Under the pieces are notes generated by a model. The model made no database searches and was not told the origin of the DNA. It saw only the letters and a list, made by a program, of their open reading frames with translations. From contig NZ_BOMV01000057.1 in the NCBI RefSeq assembly GCF_016862375.1, forward strand, positions 248,001 to 312,000: 64,000 nt of DNA. Direction: 5' to 3'. Each line of letters opens with the position of its first letter. Within the stretch, counting starts at the first letter, position 1. Shown here piece after piece: positions 1 to 8,473 of the stretch. The position numbers were made by a program, and so were the translations under genes. The stretch comes from Paractinoplanes rishiriensis (GTDB lineage Bacteria > Actinomycetota > Actinomycetes > Mycobacteriales > Micromonosporaceae).

Positions 1-189
1 TTTTGCGGTCCAGACGCCCCAGCGTGCGCCCGGCTCCGGAGCCGGACCACCCACCTCGGCGAGGATCGCCACCGCGTCGGCGTGACCCTCGCCGAGACGG
101 GCCTCTGCCAGGTCCTTACGGGCCGTCGCGGCCAGGCCGGACCAGCGCTTCCAGGTGTCCCCGCCGCCGGGCAGGGGCAGGTCGATCAT
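1..189 (-). CDS. Acyl-CoA dehydrogenase-like protein, N-terminal part (cut by window edge)
   Basis: Only the first 63 codons lie in the window; the gene reads leftwards off the edge. The start is the ATG at 187-189, giving a protein that begins MIDLPLPGGGDTWKRW. It continues with a stretch of the form ARLGEGHADAVAILAE and a GARWGVW motif. From memory this opening is typical of actinobacterial acyl-CoA dehydrogenase family members, in which the first helices precede the flavin-binding core; that core is outside the window. The gene is divergent from the alcohol dehydrogenase at 301, and the 111 bp between them should hold both promoters. The family call rests on the N-terminus alone. Confidence 0.5.
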   Translation of the reverse strand, partial: MIDLPLPGGGDTWKRWSGLAATARKDLAEARLGEGHADAVAILAEVGGPAPEPGARWGVWTAK

Positions 190-300
190 GATCACCCGCG
201 GGCGGGTACCCCGGGCCGGGCGGCTCAATCCTGGAAGATCAAATGCATAGCCGGGGAACGCCGGGGTACCCGCCGCAGGAGCGAACGAGGAGGCGATTCC

Positions 301-1485
301 ATGCGCGCACTTACCTGGCAGGGCACCGGCAAGGTCTCGGTGGAGACGGTCCCCGACCCGGTCATCCAGGAGCCGACCGACGCCGTGGTGCGCATGACGT
401 CGACCGCGATCTGCGGCTCCGACCTGCACCTTTACGACGTTCTCGGTATGTATCTCGACGCCGGCGACGTGCTCGGGCACGAGCCGATGGGGATCGTCGA
501 GGCGGTCGGGTCCGAGGTCACCCACATCCGGCCCGGCGACCGGGTGGTCATCCCGTTCAACATCTCCTGCGGGCACTGCTGGATGTGCCGCAAGGGTTAC
601 TTCGCCCAGTGCGAGACCACCCAGGTGCGCCAGTACGGCAAAGGCGCCTCGCTGTTCGGCTACACGAAGCTGTACGGCCAGGTGCCCGGCGCCCAGGCCG
701 AGTATCTCCGGGTGCCGCAGGCTCAGTTCGGCCCGATCAAGGTGCCGGACGGGCACCCCGACGAGCGCTTCCTGTTCCTCTCCGACGTGCTGACCACGTC
801 CTGGCAGGCGGCCCAGTGGGCGGACATCGAGCCGGGCGGCACGGTCCTGGTCACCGGCCTCGGCCCGATCGGCCAGATGAGTGCCCGGATCGCCCGCCAC
901 CTGGGCGCCGGCCGGGTCGTCGCGGTCGACAACGTGCCCGAGCGGCTGGCCATGGCCGAACGGCACGGCATCGAGACGCTCAACTTCGACGAGGTCGAGG
1001 ACATCCCCGCCGCGGTGGCCGACCTGACCGCGGGCCGGGGCGCCGACTCGGTGATCGAGGCGGTCGGCATGGAGGCGCACGGCAACCCGTTCCAGTCGGC
1101 CGCGCAGAAGGCGGCCGGGGTGCTGCCGGACGCGGTGGCCCGCAAGGTGATGGAGACCGCCGGCGTCGACCGGATGGCCGCGCTGCGCACGGCCTTCGGC
1201 GCGGTCCGCCGGGCCGGGACCATCTCGATCATCGGGGTGTACGGGGGACAGGCCGACCCGTTCCCGATGCTGGACCTGTTCGACAAGGGCGTGACGTTGC
1301 GGATGGGCCAGGCGCACGTGAAGAACTGGGTCGACGACATCCTGCCGCTGCTTACCGGCGACGGCGACCCGCTCGGCGTCGACGACCTGACCACCCACCG
1401 GGTGCCGCTCGAGGAGGCTCCGCAGGCCTACGAGATGTTCAAGAACAAGCAGGACGGCTGCATCAAGGTCGTGCTGAAGCCTTGA
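301..1485 (+). CDS. Zinc-dependent alcohol dehydrogenase (medium-chain, formaldehyde/threonine dehydrogenase-like)
   Basis: This 394-residue medium-chain dehydrogenase oxidises an alcohol or hemithioacetal-type substrate with NAD(P). The catalytic zinc site shows as AICGSDLH near residue 40 and GHEP about 20 residues later. The structural-zinc cysteines lie in ISCGHCWMCRKGYFAQC (about residues 93-109). A Rossmann GLGPIGQM motif follows near residue 183. A long FNISCG segment and an insertion around QYGKGASLFGY are typical of the subgroup annotated as glutathione-independent formaldehyde dehydrogenase-like. I chose the ATG at 301 over longer forms because a GAGGAG ribosome-binding site lies 6-11 bases upstream and coding bias begins there. 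The gene converges with and slightly overlaps the next one. The natural substrate cannot be read from the sequence. Confidence 0.88.
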   Translation: MRALTWQGTGKVSVETVPDPVIQEPTDAVVRMTSTAICGSDLHLYDVLGMYLDAGDVLGHEPMGIVEAVGSEVTHIRPGDRVVIPFNISCGHCWMCRKGYFAQCETTQVRQYGKGASLFGYTKLYGQVPGAQAEYLRVPQAQFGPIKVPDGHPDERFLFLSDVLTTSWQAAQWADIEPGGTVLVTGLGPIGQMSARIARHLGAGRVVAVDNVPERLAMAERHGIETLNFDEVEDIPAAVADLTAGRGADSVIEAVGMEAHGNPFQSAAQKAAGVLPDAVARKVMETAGVDRMAALRTAFGAVRRAGTISIIGVYGGQADPFPMLDLFDKGVTLRMGQAHVKNWVDDILPLLTGDGDPLGVDDLTTHRVPLEEAPQAYEMFKNKQDGCIKVVLKP

Positions 1486-1798
1486 CCGGTCGCGGCCCGG
1501 CCACCAGGGCGAAGGCCGCCAGCAGCAGGGCGTAGAAGGCGGCCACCCCGATGACGAAGCCGCGCTCGTCGCCGTCCGGTGCGAACGCCACGCCGGAGAG
1601 CACGACGACGACCGCGGCGGCTGTCATCCCGATCCGGGCGGCCCGCTGCGGCCGGGCGCCGGCGACTCCGATGATCGCCGCGCCGAGCGCGCCGGCCAGC
1701 CCGGTGAGCACGGTCGGCACGAGCAGGTCACGCGCGCCGACGGCGGATGCGGCGAGCAGGCCGAAGATCACGATGGCGGCGGCGTACCGGAGTGGCAT
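1463..1798 (-). CDS. Small membrane protein, four predicted TM segments
   Basis: This 111-residue hydrophobic protein starts MPLRYAAAIVIFGLLA at 1798 and ends inside the 3' end of the convergent alcohol dehydrogenase (23-bp overlap). Four hydrophobic stretches can be seen, roughly residues 5-22, 28-47, 55-75 and 85-105, linked by short Arg- or Gly-rich loops; one loop is acidic (APDGDERG). The size and layout match uncharacterised actinobacterial integral membrane proteins. No catalytic motif or named domain is visible and I do not assign a function. The gene starts 52 bp from the divergent LURP-one-related gene at 1851, so the two may share a promoter region. Confidence 0.65.
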   Translation of the reverse strand: MPLRYAAAIVIFGLLAASAVGARDLLVPTVLTGLAGALGAAIIGVAGARPQRAARIGMTAAAVVVVLSGVAFAPDGDERGFVIGVAAFYALLLAAFALVAGPRPVKASARP

Positions 1799-1850
1799 GG
1801 CGGTGAGCGTACCGGGTGCGGCCCCGGCGCGGTCGGCGGAGAATTGCCGG

Positions 1851-2339
1851 ATGTATGTGATCAGGGAGCGGTTCTTCGCCATCGGTGACGACTTCGACGT
1901 GCTGGACGAGCACGGCACCAAGGTCCTGCACGTGGACGGCAAGGTGTTCAGCCCGCGCGGCCGGCTCGTCATCGAGGATCCGGCGTCCGGCGACGAGGTG
2001 GCCTCGGTGCACCGGCACCTGGTCGCGCTGCGGCCGACGTACGAGATCAGGATCGGCGGCGAGAAAGCGGCCGAGGTCCGCAAGAAGCTGTTCACCCCGT
2101 TCCGCGAGAAGTTCACCATCGACGTGCCGGGCCCCGACGACCTGGAGATGAAGGGCAACCTGCTCGACCACGAATACGTGATCGAGCAGGACGGCCGCGA
2201 GGTGGCCCAGGTGTCCAAGCGCTGGCTCACGATTCGCGACACGTACGCGGTCGAGGTGGCCTCCGGCGTGGAGCCGCTGCTGATCATCGCGAGCGCGCTG
2301 GCCCTGGACCTGGCCCTCGATCGCACGGGGGACGACTGA
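1851..2339 (+). CDS. LURP-one-related (LOR) family protein
   Basis: The 162-residue product has the pattern of the LOR/DUF567 family, a tubby-like beta-barrel fold: MYVIRERFFAIGDDFDV, then a DEHGTKVLHVDGKVFSPRG hairpin. Later come IDVPGPDDLEMKGN and a final hydrophobic helix near VEPLLIIASALALDLA that would thread the barrel. The length matches bacterial members, which are compact single-domain proteins. Bacterial LOR proteins have no settled biochemical role; tubby-like folds can bind membrane lipids, which is family knowledge and not shown here. The start is the ATG at 1851, because the in-frame upstream sequence overlaps the divergent gene and does not look like protein. A short hairpin about 55 bp after the stop may end the transcript. 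Confidence 0.8.
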   Translation: MYVIRERFFAIGDDFDVLDEHGTKVLHVDGKVFSPRGRLVIEDPASGDEVASVHRHLVALRPTYEIRIGGEKAAEVRKKLFTPFREKFTIDVPGPDDLEMKGNLLDHEYVIEQDGREVAQVSKRWLTIRDTYAVEVASGVEPLLIIASALALDLALDRTGDD

Positions 2340-2394
2340 CGCGACGGCCCGTCGTGGATCCGCGGCGCCCTCTGATGAGCCGGGCAGGCTATCA

Positions 2395-2409
2395 GGTCAG
2401 TTCCTGACC
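2395..2409. terminator. Short inverted repeat after the LOR gene
   Basis: GGTCAG and CTGACC are separated by TTC, a perfect 6-bp stem. It lies 56 bp after the LOR stop and about 117 bp before the N-monooxygenase start. It could be a weak terminator or an operator for the cluster that follows. There is no U-tract, and I saw no IdeR/DmdR-type iron box nearby. Confidence 0.3.
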
Positions 2410-2525
2410 GCGGGCACCTCCAGGTCCGGCTCCAACGAAGTCCAGTACTGACTCCAGCGCTCGGTCCAACCTCGCCCCGACCATCGGTACCCGGGGCAAC
2501 CGAGTCAGTCAGTAGGGGGACTTTC

Positions 2526-3800
2526 ATGTTCGACGTCGTCTGTGTCGGGTTCGGCCCGGCGAACATCGCGCTCGCCGTGGCGCTCGACGAGATCTGGCCC
2601 GCGGCGCGGGTCAAGTTCGTGGAGCGGGAACCCGCGCCGTGCTGGCAGCCGGCGATGATGCTCGACGGTGCCGACATCCAGAACAACCCGGTCCGGGACC
2701 TGGTGACGCCGCGCAACCCGCGCAGCCGCTACACGTTCGTCAACTACCTGCACGAGCAGGGCCGGCTGTTCAAGCACCTCAACCTCCCGGCGCACCACCC
2801 GCTGCGCAAGGAGTTCGCGCGCTACATCCAGTGGGTGGCCGAGACGGTGCCGGCCGACATCGACTACGGCCAGGACGTCACGGCGATCCGGCTGGCCGAA
2901 GGAGGCGTCGAGGTCCGCACCGCGGACGGCACCGTCTACCCGGGTCGCTCCGTCGTCGTCGCGCCCGGACGCAGCCCGTACGTGCCTGACGTTTTTGGTG
3001 GTCTTGAATTTCCGCGGGCCGTGCACACGTCGCGTTTCCTGCCCGGGATCGCCGACCTGGACCGGGACTGGGCCGGCACGCTCGCCGTGGTGGGTGCCAG
3101 CCAGAGCTCCATCGAGGTGATGCTCGACCTGTCCACCCGCTTCCCGTCGGCGCGGGTCGTCAACGTGATGTCCGGCTACGGGTACCGGCTCAAGGACACC
3201 AGCCCGTTCTCCGAGGAGGTCTACTTCCCGGAGTTCGTCGACTACTACTACGCCGCGTCCGAGGAGGGCAAGCAGCGGCTGCGCGACCAGCTGCGACCGA
3301 CCAACTACTCGTCCGCCGACCGGGACGTGATCGACGCCCTCTACATGCGGATGTACGAGGACGAGCTGGACGAGCGCAACCGCATGACGATGCTCGGCAA
3401 CCGGCTGATCACCGCGGCCCGGCCGGGCGAGAGCGGCGTGGTGCTCGACCTCACCGAGCGGATCACCGGTGCGCGCGAGCAGCTGGCCGCCGACCGGGTC
3501 ATCCTCGCCACCGGCTACCGCGACCTGGGCACCAAGGGCCGCACCGAGCAGCTGCCGCCGCTGCTGCGCGAGGTCGCCGACGTGCTCCAGGTCGACCCGC
3601 AGACCGGCCTGAAGGTCGGCATCGACTACCGGGTGGAGAACAGCGCGGCCGGTGCGGGCGCGCCGCCGATCTACATCAACGGCCTGTGCGAGTCGACGCA
3701 CGGACTCGGCGACGCCGGCTCGTTCAGCCTGCTCGCGCTGCGTTCCAAGGCCATCGTCGACAGTCTCCGGCAGCGGCTGGCCGCGCCGGCGACGGTCTGA
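2526..3800 (+). CDS. Flavin-dependent amine N-monooxygenase (SidA/PvdA/IucD family)
   Basis: This 424-residue enzyme belongs to the ornithine/lysine N-hydroxylase family, which turns a side-chain primary amine into a hydroxylamine using FAD, NADPH and O2. The FAD motif GFGPANIAL is at residues 8-16. Family blocks follow: NPVRDLVTPRNP, FVNYL, HHPLRKEFARYIQW, an NADPH-binding VVGASQSSIEV near residue 189, and the C-terminal ATGY motif. In siderophore pathways the N-hydroxy amine is usually acylated to a hydroxamate. Here the next gene is a diaminobutyrate-type aminotransferase with a dedicated aspartokinase further on, so N4-hydroxy-diaminobutyrate is a plausible product. That is inferred from context; ornithine or lysine remain possible. 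The gene opens the cluster, 14 bp before the aminotransferase. Confidence 0.9.
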   Translation: MFDVVCVGFGPANIALAVALDEIWPAARVKFVEREPAPCWQPAMMLDGADIQNNPVRDLVTPRNPRSRYTFVNYLHEQGRLFKHLNLPAHHPLRKEFARYIQWVAETVPADIDYGQDVTAIRLAEGGVEVRTADGTVYPGRSVVVAPGRSPYVPDVFGGLEFPRAVHTSRFLPGIADLDRDWAGTLAVVGASQSSIEVMLDLSTRFPSARVVNVMSGYGYRLKDTSPFSEEVYFPEFVDYYYAASEEGKQRLRDQLRPTNYSSADRDVIDALYMRMYEDELDERNRMTMLGNRLITAARPGESGVVLDLTERITGAREQLAADRVILATGYRDLGTKGRTEQLPPLLREVADVLQVDPQTGLKVGIDYRVENSAAGAGAPPIYINGLCESTHGLGDAGSFSLLALRSKAIVDSLRQRLAAPATV

Positions 3801-3814
3801 AGGGGAGTTCCGAG

Positions 3815-5194
3815 ATGACCTTGGCAGCGATTCCGGCCGAGACCACGGCCGACCCCATTGCAGACCTGGCTGAACCGGGCCCGATCGGCCGGACCCTGCT
3901 GGACCACCAGGCCCGGACCGAGTCCAACGCCCGCACCTACCCGCGCCGGCTGCCGGTCGCGGTCGCGGAGGCGTCCGGCTCCTACCTCACCGACGTGGAC
4001 GGCCGCCGCTACATCGACTTCCTGACCGGGGCCGGCGTGCTGGCGCTCGGCCACAACCACCCCGACCTGATCGAGGCGGTGCGCCGGCAGCTCACCAAGC
4101 TGACCCACGGCCTCGACCTGCCCACCCCGGTGCGCGACGAGTTCCGGCGCCGCCAGCTGGGGATGCTGCCCGAGTCGATGCGCGGCTCGATGAAGATGCA
4201 CTTCTGCGGACCGACCGGCGCGGACGGCGTCGAGGCCGCGGTGAAGCTGTGCAAGAAGGCCACCGGGCGCGGCACGGTCGTCGCGTTCCAGGGCTCGTAC
4301 CACGGCTCCACGCACGGCGCGATGTCGCTGACCTCGGAGACCTCGCCCAAGACCGGGCTGCACAACTTACTGCCGGGCATTCATTTTGCGCCGTACGGGT
4401 ATTGCCACCGTTGCCCGCTGAGCCTGCGGCCGGAGACCTGCGCGACGAACTGCGCCGAGTTCCTGGCGAACACGCTCACCGACACACACGGCGGTGTGCA
4501 GAAGCCGGCCGCGCTGATCCTGGAACTGGTGCAGGGCGAGGGCGGCTCGATCCCGGCGCCGGAGAAGTTCGTGCACCGGGTCGCCGGGCTGGCCCGCACC
4601 CTGGACATCCCGCTGATCGTCGACGAGGTGCAGACCGGCTGCGGCCGCACCGGCACCTGGTTCGCGTTCGAGCAGTACGGCATCGAGCCGGACGTGGTGG
4701 TGGCGTCCAAGGGCCTGTCCGGGATGGGTCTGCCGGTTTCGGTGATCATGTATCACGAGCGGCTGGACGTCTGGAGCCCCGGCAGCCACATCGGGACCTT
4801 CCGCGGCAACAACCTGGCGTTCGCGAGCGCTAACGCGTACCTCGACGTGCTCGAACGGGACAACCTGCTGGCCCACGTCCTCCAGACGGGCGACTACCTG
4901 TTCGCCGCCCTGCGTCAGCTGCAGCGGGAGACCGTGCTGGTCGCCGACGTGCGCGGCCGCGGCCTCATGCTCGGCATGGAGATGGCCGGCACCGCCGTCG
5001 CGAGCGCCACCGAGGTGGCCACCCGCTTCCAGCGCGAGGCGCTGCGCCGCGGGCTGATCGTCGAGATCGGCGGCCGGGAGGACTGCGTGGTCCGGCTGCT
5101 GCCGGCGCTGAACGTGTCCCGGGAGACCACCGACGAGGCGCTGGCGATCATGCGCGACGCGACCCGGGCCGTGGAGAAGGAGGTGCTGTCGTGA
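3815..5194 (+). CDS. Class III aminotransferase, diaminobutyrate--2-oxoglutarate transaminase-like
   Basis: This 459-residue PLP enzyme is of the omega/class III type. The segment FCGPTGADGVEAAVKLCKK near residue 130 is the diagnostic block of diaminobutyrate transaminases (Dat, EctB, PvdH). A Cys-containing HRCPLSLRPETC stretch, DEVQTGCGRTG and the PLP-lysine motif ASKGLSGMGLPVS follow. The family converts L-aspartate 4-semialdehyde plus glutamate to 2,4-diaminobutyrate. The aspartokinase three genes on would supply the semialdehyde through the host's own dehydrogenase, which supports this reaction. The start is the ATG at 3815, with AAGGGGAG about 8 bases upstream. The stop overlaps the next gene's GTG start as GTGA, indicating translational coupling. 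Confidence 0.88.
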   Translation: MTLAAIPAETTADPIADLAEPGPIGRTLLDHQARTESNARTYPRRLPVAVAEASGSYLTDVDGRRYIDFLTGAGVLALGHNHPDLIEAVRRQLTKLTHGLDLPTPVRDEFRRRQLGMLPESMRGSMKMHFCGPTGADGVEAAVKLCKKATGRGTVVAFQGSYHGSTHGAMSLTSETSPKTGLHNLLPGIHFAPYGYCHRCPLSLRPETCATNCAEFLANTLTDTHGGVQKPAALILELVQGEGGSIPAPEKFVHRVAGLARTLDIPLIVDEVQTGCGRTGTWFAFEQYGIEPDVVVASKGLSGMGLPVSVIMYHERLDVWSPGSHIGTFRGNNLAFASANAYLDVLERDNLLAHVLQTGDYLFAALRQLQRETVLVADVRGRGLMLGMEMAGTAVASATEVATRFQREALRRGLIVEIGGREDCVVRLLPALNVSRETTDEALAIMRDATRAVEKEVLS

Positions 5195-6009
5195 TCACGT
5201 CGATCGGGTACGCCACGCTTCCGGTACCGCGGATCGGCATCGTCAACCTGATGCCGCATGCCGAGCAGTACGAGCGCTGGCTGATGCCGCAGCTCGCCGC
5301 CGCCAGCCCGTTCGAGCCGGTGTGGATCCGGCTGAACGAGCGCAAGTTCTCGCTGGACGACCCGGCGCACATCGCGCAGAACTACGTCTCCTACGCCGAC
5401 GCGATCACGGCCGCCCCGCTGGACGCCCTGATCGTCACCGGCGCGGCGGTCGAGCACCTGCCGTACGAGCAGGTCCGGTTCATGGGCGAACTGGACCCGA
5501 TCGTCCGGGCCGCGGCCGACCGCGGCATCCCGGTGCTGGGCCTGTGCTGGGGCGCCCTGGCCGTGGCGCACCTGCTCTACGGCCTGCCCAAGAACGTCTA
5601 CCCGACCAAGGTCTCCGGCATGTACGAGACCGACCGGCTGGTCGCCGACGGCCCGATCGCCTCGGTGCTGGACGACCGGTTCTGGTCGACGCACAGCCGC
5701 TACGCCGGGTTCGACGACGAGGCGCTGGACCGCTCGGCCGAGGTGCGGGCGGTGGCCCGGGCGGTCGGCGCCGGCACGGTCATCGCCGAGTCCCTCGACC
5801 ACAACGTGCTAATGCACATCGGGCACCCGGAGTACGAGGGCTGCCGGCTCGCCGACGAGTACCGCCGGGACATGAGCGCCGGCCTCACCGACGTGCTGCC
5901 ACCGGCCAACGTGGACCTGTCACAGCCGGTGAACCGGTGGCGCAGCCACAGCCTGATCTTCTTTGCCAGCTGGGTGCGCCTGGTCAACGAACGGGTGCCG
6001 GCCCGGTGA
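5191..6009 (+). CDS. MetA/homoserine O-acyltransferase (HTS) family protein
   Basis: This 272-residue protein belongs to the glutamine-amidotransferase-fold homoserine acyltransferase family and is shorter than housekeeping MetA (about 300-310). The catalytic triad is present: Cys119 in LGLCWG, His212 and Glu214 in GHPEYE. The 93-residue Cys-His spacing equals that of Bacillus cereus MetA (Cys142/His235/Glu237). Glu88, in GAAVEHLPYE, aligns with position 111, where Glu is associated with acetyl-CoA and Gly with succinyl-CoA, so acetyl transfer is predicted. The family's normal reaction is O-acylation of homoserine. In this cluster it could instead acylate the hydroxylamine made by the N-monooxygenase, since no dedicated GNAT acyltransferase sits beside that gene. 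It is coupled by GTGA overlaps on both sides. Confidence 0.82.
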   Translation: MITSIGYATLPVPRIGIVNLMPHAEQYERWLMPQLAAASPFEPVWIRLNERKFSLDDPAHIAQNYVSYADAITAAPLDALIVTGAAVEHLPYEQVRFMGELDPIVRAAADRGIPVLGLCWGALAVAHLLYGLPKNVYPTKVSGMYETDRLVADGPIASVLDDRFWSTHSRYAGFDDEALDRSAEVRAVARAVGAGTVIAESLDHNVLMHIGHPEYEGCRLADEYRRDMSAGLTDVLPPANVDLSQPVNRWRSHSLIFFASWVRLVNERVPAR

Positions 6010-7193
6010 CCGTCGTCTGGAAGTTCGGCGGTACCTCGGTCGGCAGCCCGGAGAAGCTGCGCGCGGTCGCCCGGCGGCTGGTCGAGGCACACCGGCAGGG
6101 CCACCGGGTGGTCGCGGTGCTGTCCGCCATGGGTGACACCACCGACGACCTGGTCCGGCGCGCGTACGAGGTGGCGGTCCGGCCGCAGCCGCGCGAGCTG
6201 GACGCACTGCTCTCGGTCGGCGAGGCGACCTCGTGCGCGCTGGCCGCGATGGCCGTGCACGAACTCGGCGAGCGGGCCATCTCGTTCAACGGCCGGCAGG
6301 CCGGGTTTCACACCGACGACGCGCACGGCAACGCCAGCCTGCTGCGGATGGACCCGCAGCGGGTGGCGCAGGCCCTCGACGAGGGCTTCATCGTGCTGGT
6401 CACCGGCTACCAGGGCACCTCGTCCGGCGACGACGTCACGACGCTGGGCCGGGGCGGCTCGGACGCCTCGGCCATCGCGCTGGCCGCGGCGCTCGGGCTC
6501 CAGCAGTGCGACATCTACACCGACGTGCCCGGGGTGTTCACCGCCGATCCCCGGGTGGTGCCGGCCGCGCGGCGGCTCGACCGCCTCGGCCACGAGGAGA
6601 TGCTCCAGCTCGCCGAGGCGGGCGCCCAGGTGCTCCAGACGCGGGCCGTCGAGCTCGCCGCGAAGCACCGGGTCGACATACACGTGCGCTCCACCTTCAC
6701 GGCGGCGGAGGGCACCTGGATCAGGAGGGAAGCGACGGTGTTCGAGCAGGCGCACATCACCGGGGTGGCGCACCGGCGCCGGGACGCGGTCTACACCGTG
6801 CGGGGCCTGTCGCCCGCGACGGTCTCGGGCGCGCTGGCGCAACGCGGGGCCGCGATCGGCTCGATGATGCCGGAGGCCGGGCGGCTGCGGTTCACCGCGC
6901 CGGGCGCGGAGGTCCAGGACGTGGTTGCCGCGGTCGCGGAGGCGGGTGCGGTTGCGGAGGTACGCGACGACCTGGGCAGCGTGAGCGTGGTGTGCCCGGC
7001 GGTCGGCAACCGGCCGGAGATCAGCGCCCGGATGCTGGCCGTGCTGGAACGCGGCGGCATCGAACCGCAGCTGGTCACCAGCACGCCGGGCCGGGTCTCC
7101 TGCCACGTCGGTACCGAGGTGGTGGACCGGGCCGCCGAGCTGCTGCACGACGAGTTCGATCTGCACGCCGAACCCGTCGGGGAACGGGGATGA
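6006..7193 (+). CDS. Aspartokinase (cluster-dedicated)
   Basis: This 395-residue aspartate kinase makes 4-phospho-L-aspartate from aspartate and ATP. KFGGTSVGSPEKLRAV at the N-terminus is the kinase signature. SAMGDTTDDL, LDALLSVGEATS, TTLGRGGSDASAIA and YTDVPGVFTADPR are the remaining core blocks. The last 140 or so residues should form the paired ACT domains that mediate lysine/threonine feedback, and they diverge from the usual primary-metabolism sequence. The GTG start overlaps the upstream stop. A second aspartokinase inside a biosynthetic operon normally boosts aspartate-semialdehyde supply, here for the diaminobutyrate transaminase and possibly homoserine. Reduced feedback sensitivity would fit but cannot be judged by eye. 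Confidence 0.92.
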   Translation: MTVVWKFGGTSVGSPEKLRAVARRLVEAHRQGHRVVAVLSAMGDTTDDLVRRAYEVAVRPQPRELDALLSVGEATSCALAAMAVHELGERAISFNGRQAGFHTDDAHGNASLLRMDPQRVAQALDEGFIVLVTGYQGTSSGDDVTTLGRGGSDASAIALAAALGLQQCDIYTDVPGVFTADPRVVPAARRLDRLGHEEMLQLAEAGAQVLQTRAVELAAKHRVDIHVRSTFTAAEGTWIRREATVFEQAHITGVAHRRRDAVYTVRGLSPATVSGALAQRGAAIGSMMPEAGRLRFTAPGAEVQDVVAAVAEAGAVAEVRDDLGSVSVVCPAVGNRPEISARMLAVLERGGIEPQLVTSTPGRVSCHVGTEVVDRAAELLHDEFDLHAEPVGERG

Positions 7194-8467
7194 GCGTCTG
7201 GCGGAACCGGGACTTCGTCAAGCTGTGGGGCGGCGAGACCGTCTCGCTGGTCGGCTCCCAGGTCACCGACCTGGCCCTGCCGCTGGTCGCGATCCTCACG
7301 CTGCAGGCCACGGCGTTCGAGGTGGGCCTGCTCAACGTGGCGCGGTACGCCCCGTTCGTGCTGCTGTCGCTGTTCGCCGGGGTCTGGTTCGACCGGCACC
7401 GGCGACGGCCCACCCTGATCGGCGTCAACCTGGGCCGGGCCGTGCTGATCGGCCTGGTCCCGGTGGCCGGCCTCCTGCACCTGCTGACCATGGAGTGGCT
7501 CTATCTGATCGCGTTCCTGGTCGGCATCCTGACCGTGCTGTTCGACGTCGGCGTGCTGTCGTACGTGCCCAGCGTGGTGGAGCGCAAGGACCTCGGCGAG
7601 GCGAACAGCAAGATCGCGGTCAGCTACTCGATCGCCGGAATCGGCGGTCCGGGGCTGGCCGGCTTCCTGATCGGGGTGCTGACCGCGCCGGTCGCCCTGG
7701 TCATCGACGCGGTGACCTACCTGGCCTCGGCCGGCGCGCTGGCCTCGATCCGCCGGCGCGAACCGGAACCGGAGAGGCCGGCCGACCGGGAATCGGTGCG
7801 GTCGTCCATCGCCGAGGGGCTGCGGGCCGTCTTCGGCAACCGGGTGCTGCGGCACCTGGCCACCCAGTCGGCCACCTTCAACCTGTTCGAGAACGTCGTG
7901 GTCACCGTGTTTTTGCTGTACGCGGTGCGTGAGCTCGGGATCGGCCCGGCCGCGATCGGCCTGGTGGTCAGCGCCGGCTCGGTCGGCGCGCTGCTCGGCG
8001 CGCTGGCCGCCAACAAGGCCCGCACGGTGCTCGGCATCGGCCCGGCGCTGCGCTGGTCGACCGTGCTGGCCTGCCTGTCGCCGCTGTTCCTGCTGCTGCC
8101 CGGCGGGAACGACCCGGTGTCGCTGCTGATCCTCGCCGCGGCGCTGGCCGTGCACGGCGCCAACCTCGCGGTCTTCAACGTCAACGCCCTCACCCTGCGC
8201 CAATCGGTGACCCCGAACCGGCTGCTCGGCCGGATGAACGCCAGTTACCGGCTGATCCTGTTCGGCACCATCCCGCTCGGCGCGTTCCTCGGCGGCTCGC
8301 TGGCCGGCCTGTTCGGCCCGCGTACCGCGCTGGTGGCCGGCGTGCTCGGGGTGGCCTCCCCGGTGGCCTGGCTGCTGTTCTCACCGGTCTTCCGCCTCGC
8401 CGAGATCCCCGACAGCCCGGACGAACCGGAGCCCGCTCTCGCCGGCTCATCCACGGAAGGAAACTGA
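7190..8467 (+). CDS. MFS transporter (drug/siderophore exporter type)
   Basis: This 425-residue protein has about 12 predicted membrane helices. It begins MSVWRNRDFVKLWGGETVSLVGSQVTDLALPLVA, the standard opening of the actinobacterial MFS exporter group related to enterobactin exporters and macrolide efflux proteins. The loop-2/3 motif appears as FDRHRRRPTL near residue 68, and a central cytoplasmic loop is rich in Arg/Glu/Pro (REPEPERPADRES). The ATG overlaps the aspartokinase stop (ATGA), and the NRPS follows six bases after its stop. Position and type make export of, and self-protection from, the cluster product the likely role. Substrate specificity cannot be inferred further. Confidence 0.88.
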   Translation: MSVWRNRDFVKLWGGETVSLVGSQVTDLALPLVAILTLQATAFEVGLLNVARYAPFVLLSLFAGVWFDRHRRRPTLIGVNLGRAVLIGLVPVAGLLHLLTMEWLYLIAFLVGILTVLFDVGVLSYVPSVVERKDLGEANSKIAVSYSIAGIGGPGLAGFLIGVLTAPVALVIDAVTYLASAGALASIRRREPEPERPADRESVRSSIAEGLRAVFGNRVLRHLATQSATFNLFENVVVTVFLLYAVRELGIGPAAIGLVVSAGSVGALLGALAANKARTVLGIGPALRWSTVLACLSPLFLLLPGGNDPVSLLILAAALAVHGANLAVFNVNALTLRQSVTPNRLLGRMNASYRLILFGTIPLGAFLGGSLAGLFGPRTALVAGVLGVASPVAWLLFSPVFRLAEIPDSPDEPEPALAGSSTEGN

Positions 8468-8473
8468 TCCGCC

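Noticed and set aside
1551..1850. Longer form of the LOR protein starting at 1551
   Set aside because: The extra 100 residues are the complement of the small membrane protein and lack family similarity; the LOR fold begins at MYVIRERFF.
2340..2525. Iron box (IdeR/DmdR) before the N-hydroxylase, which would have supported a siderophore
   Set aside because: No TTAGGTTAGGCTAACCTAA-like sequence could be found; only a 6-bp hairpin is present.
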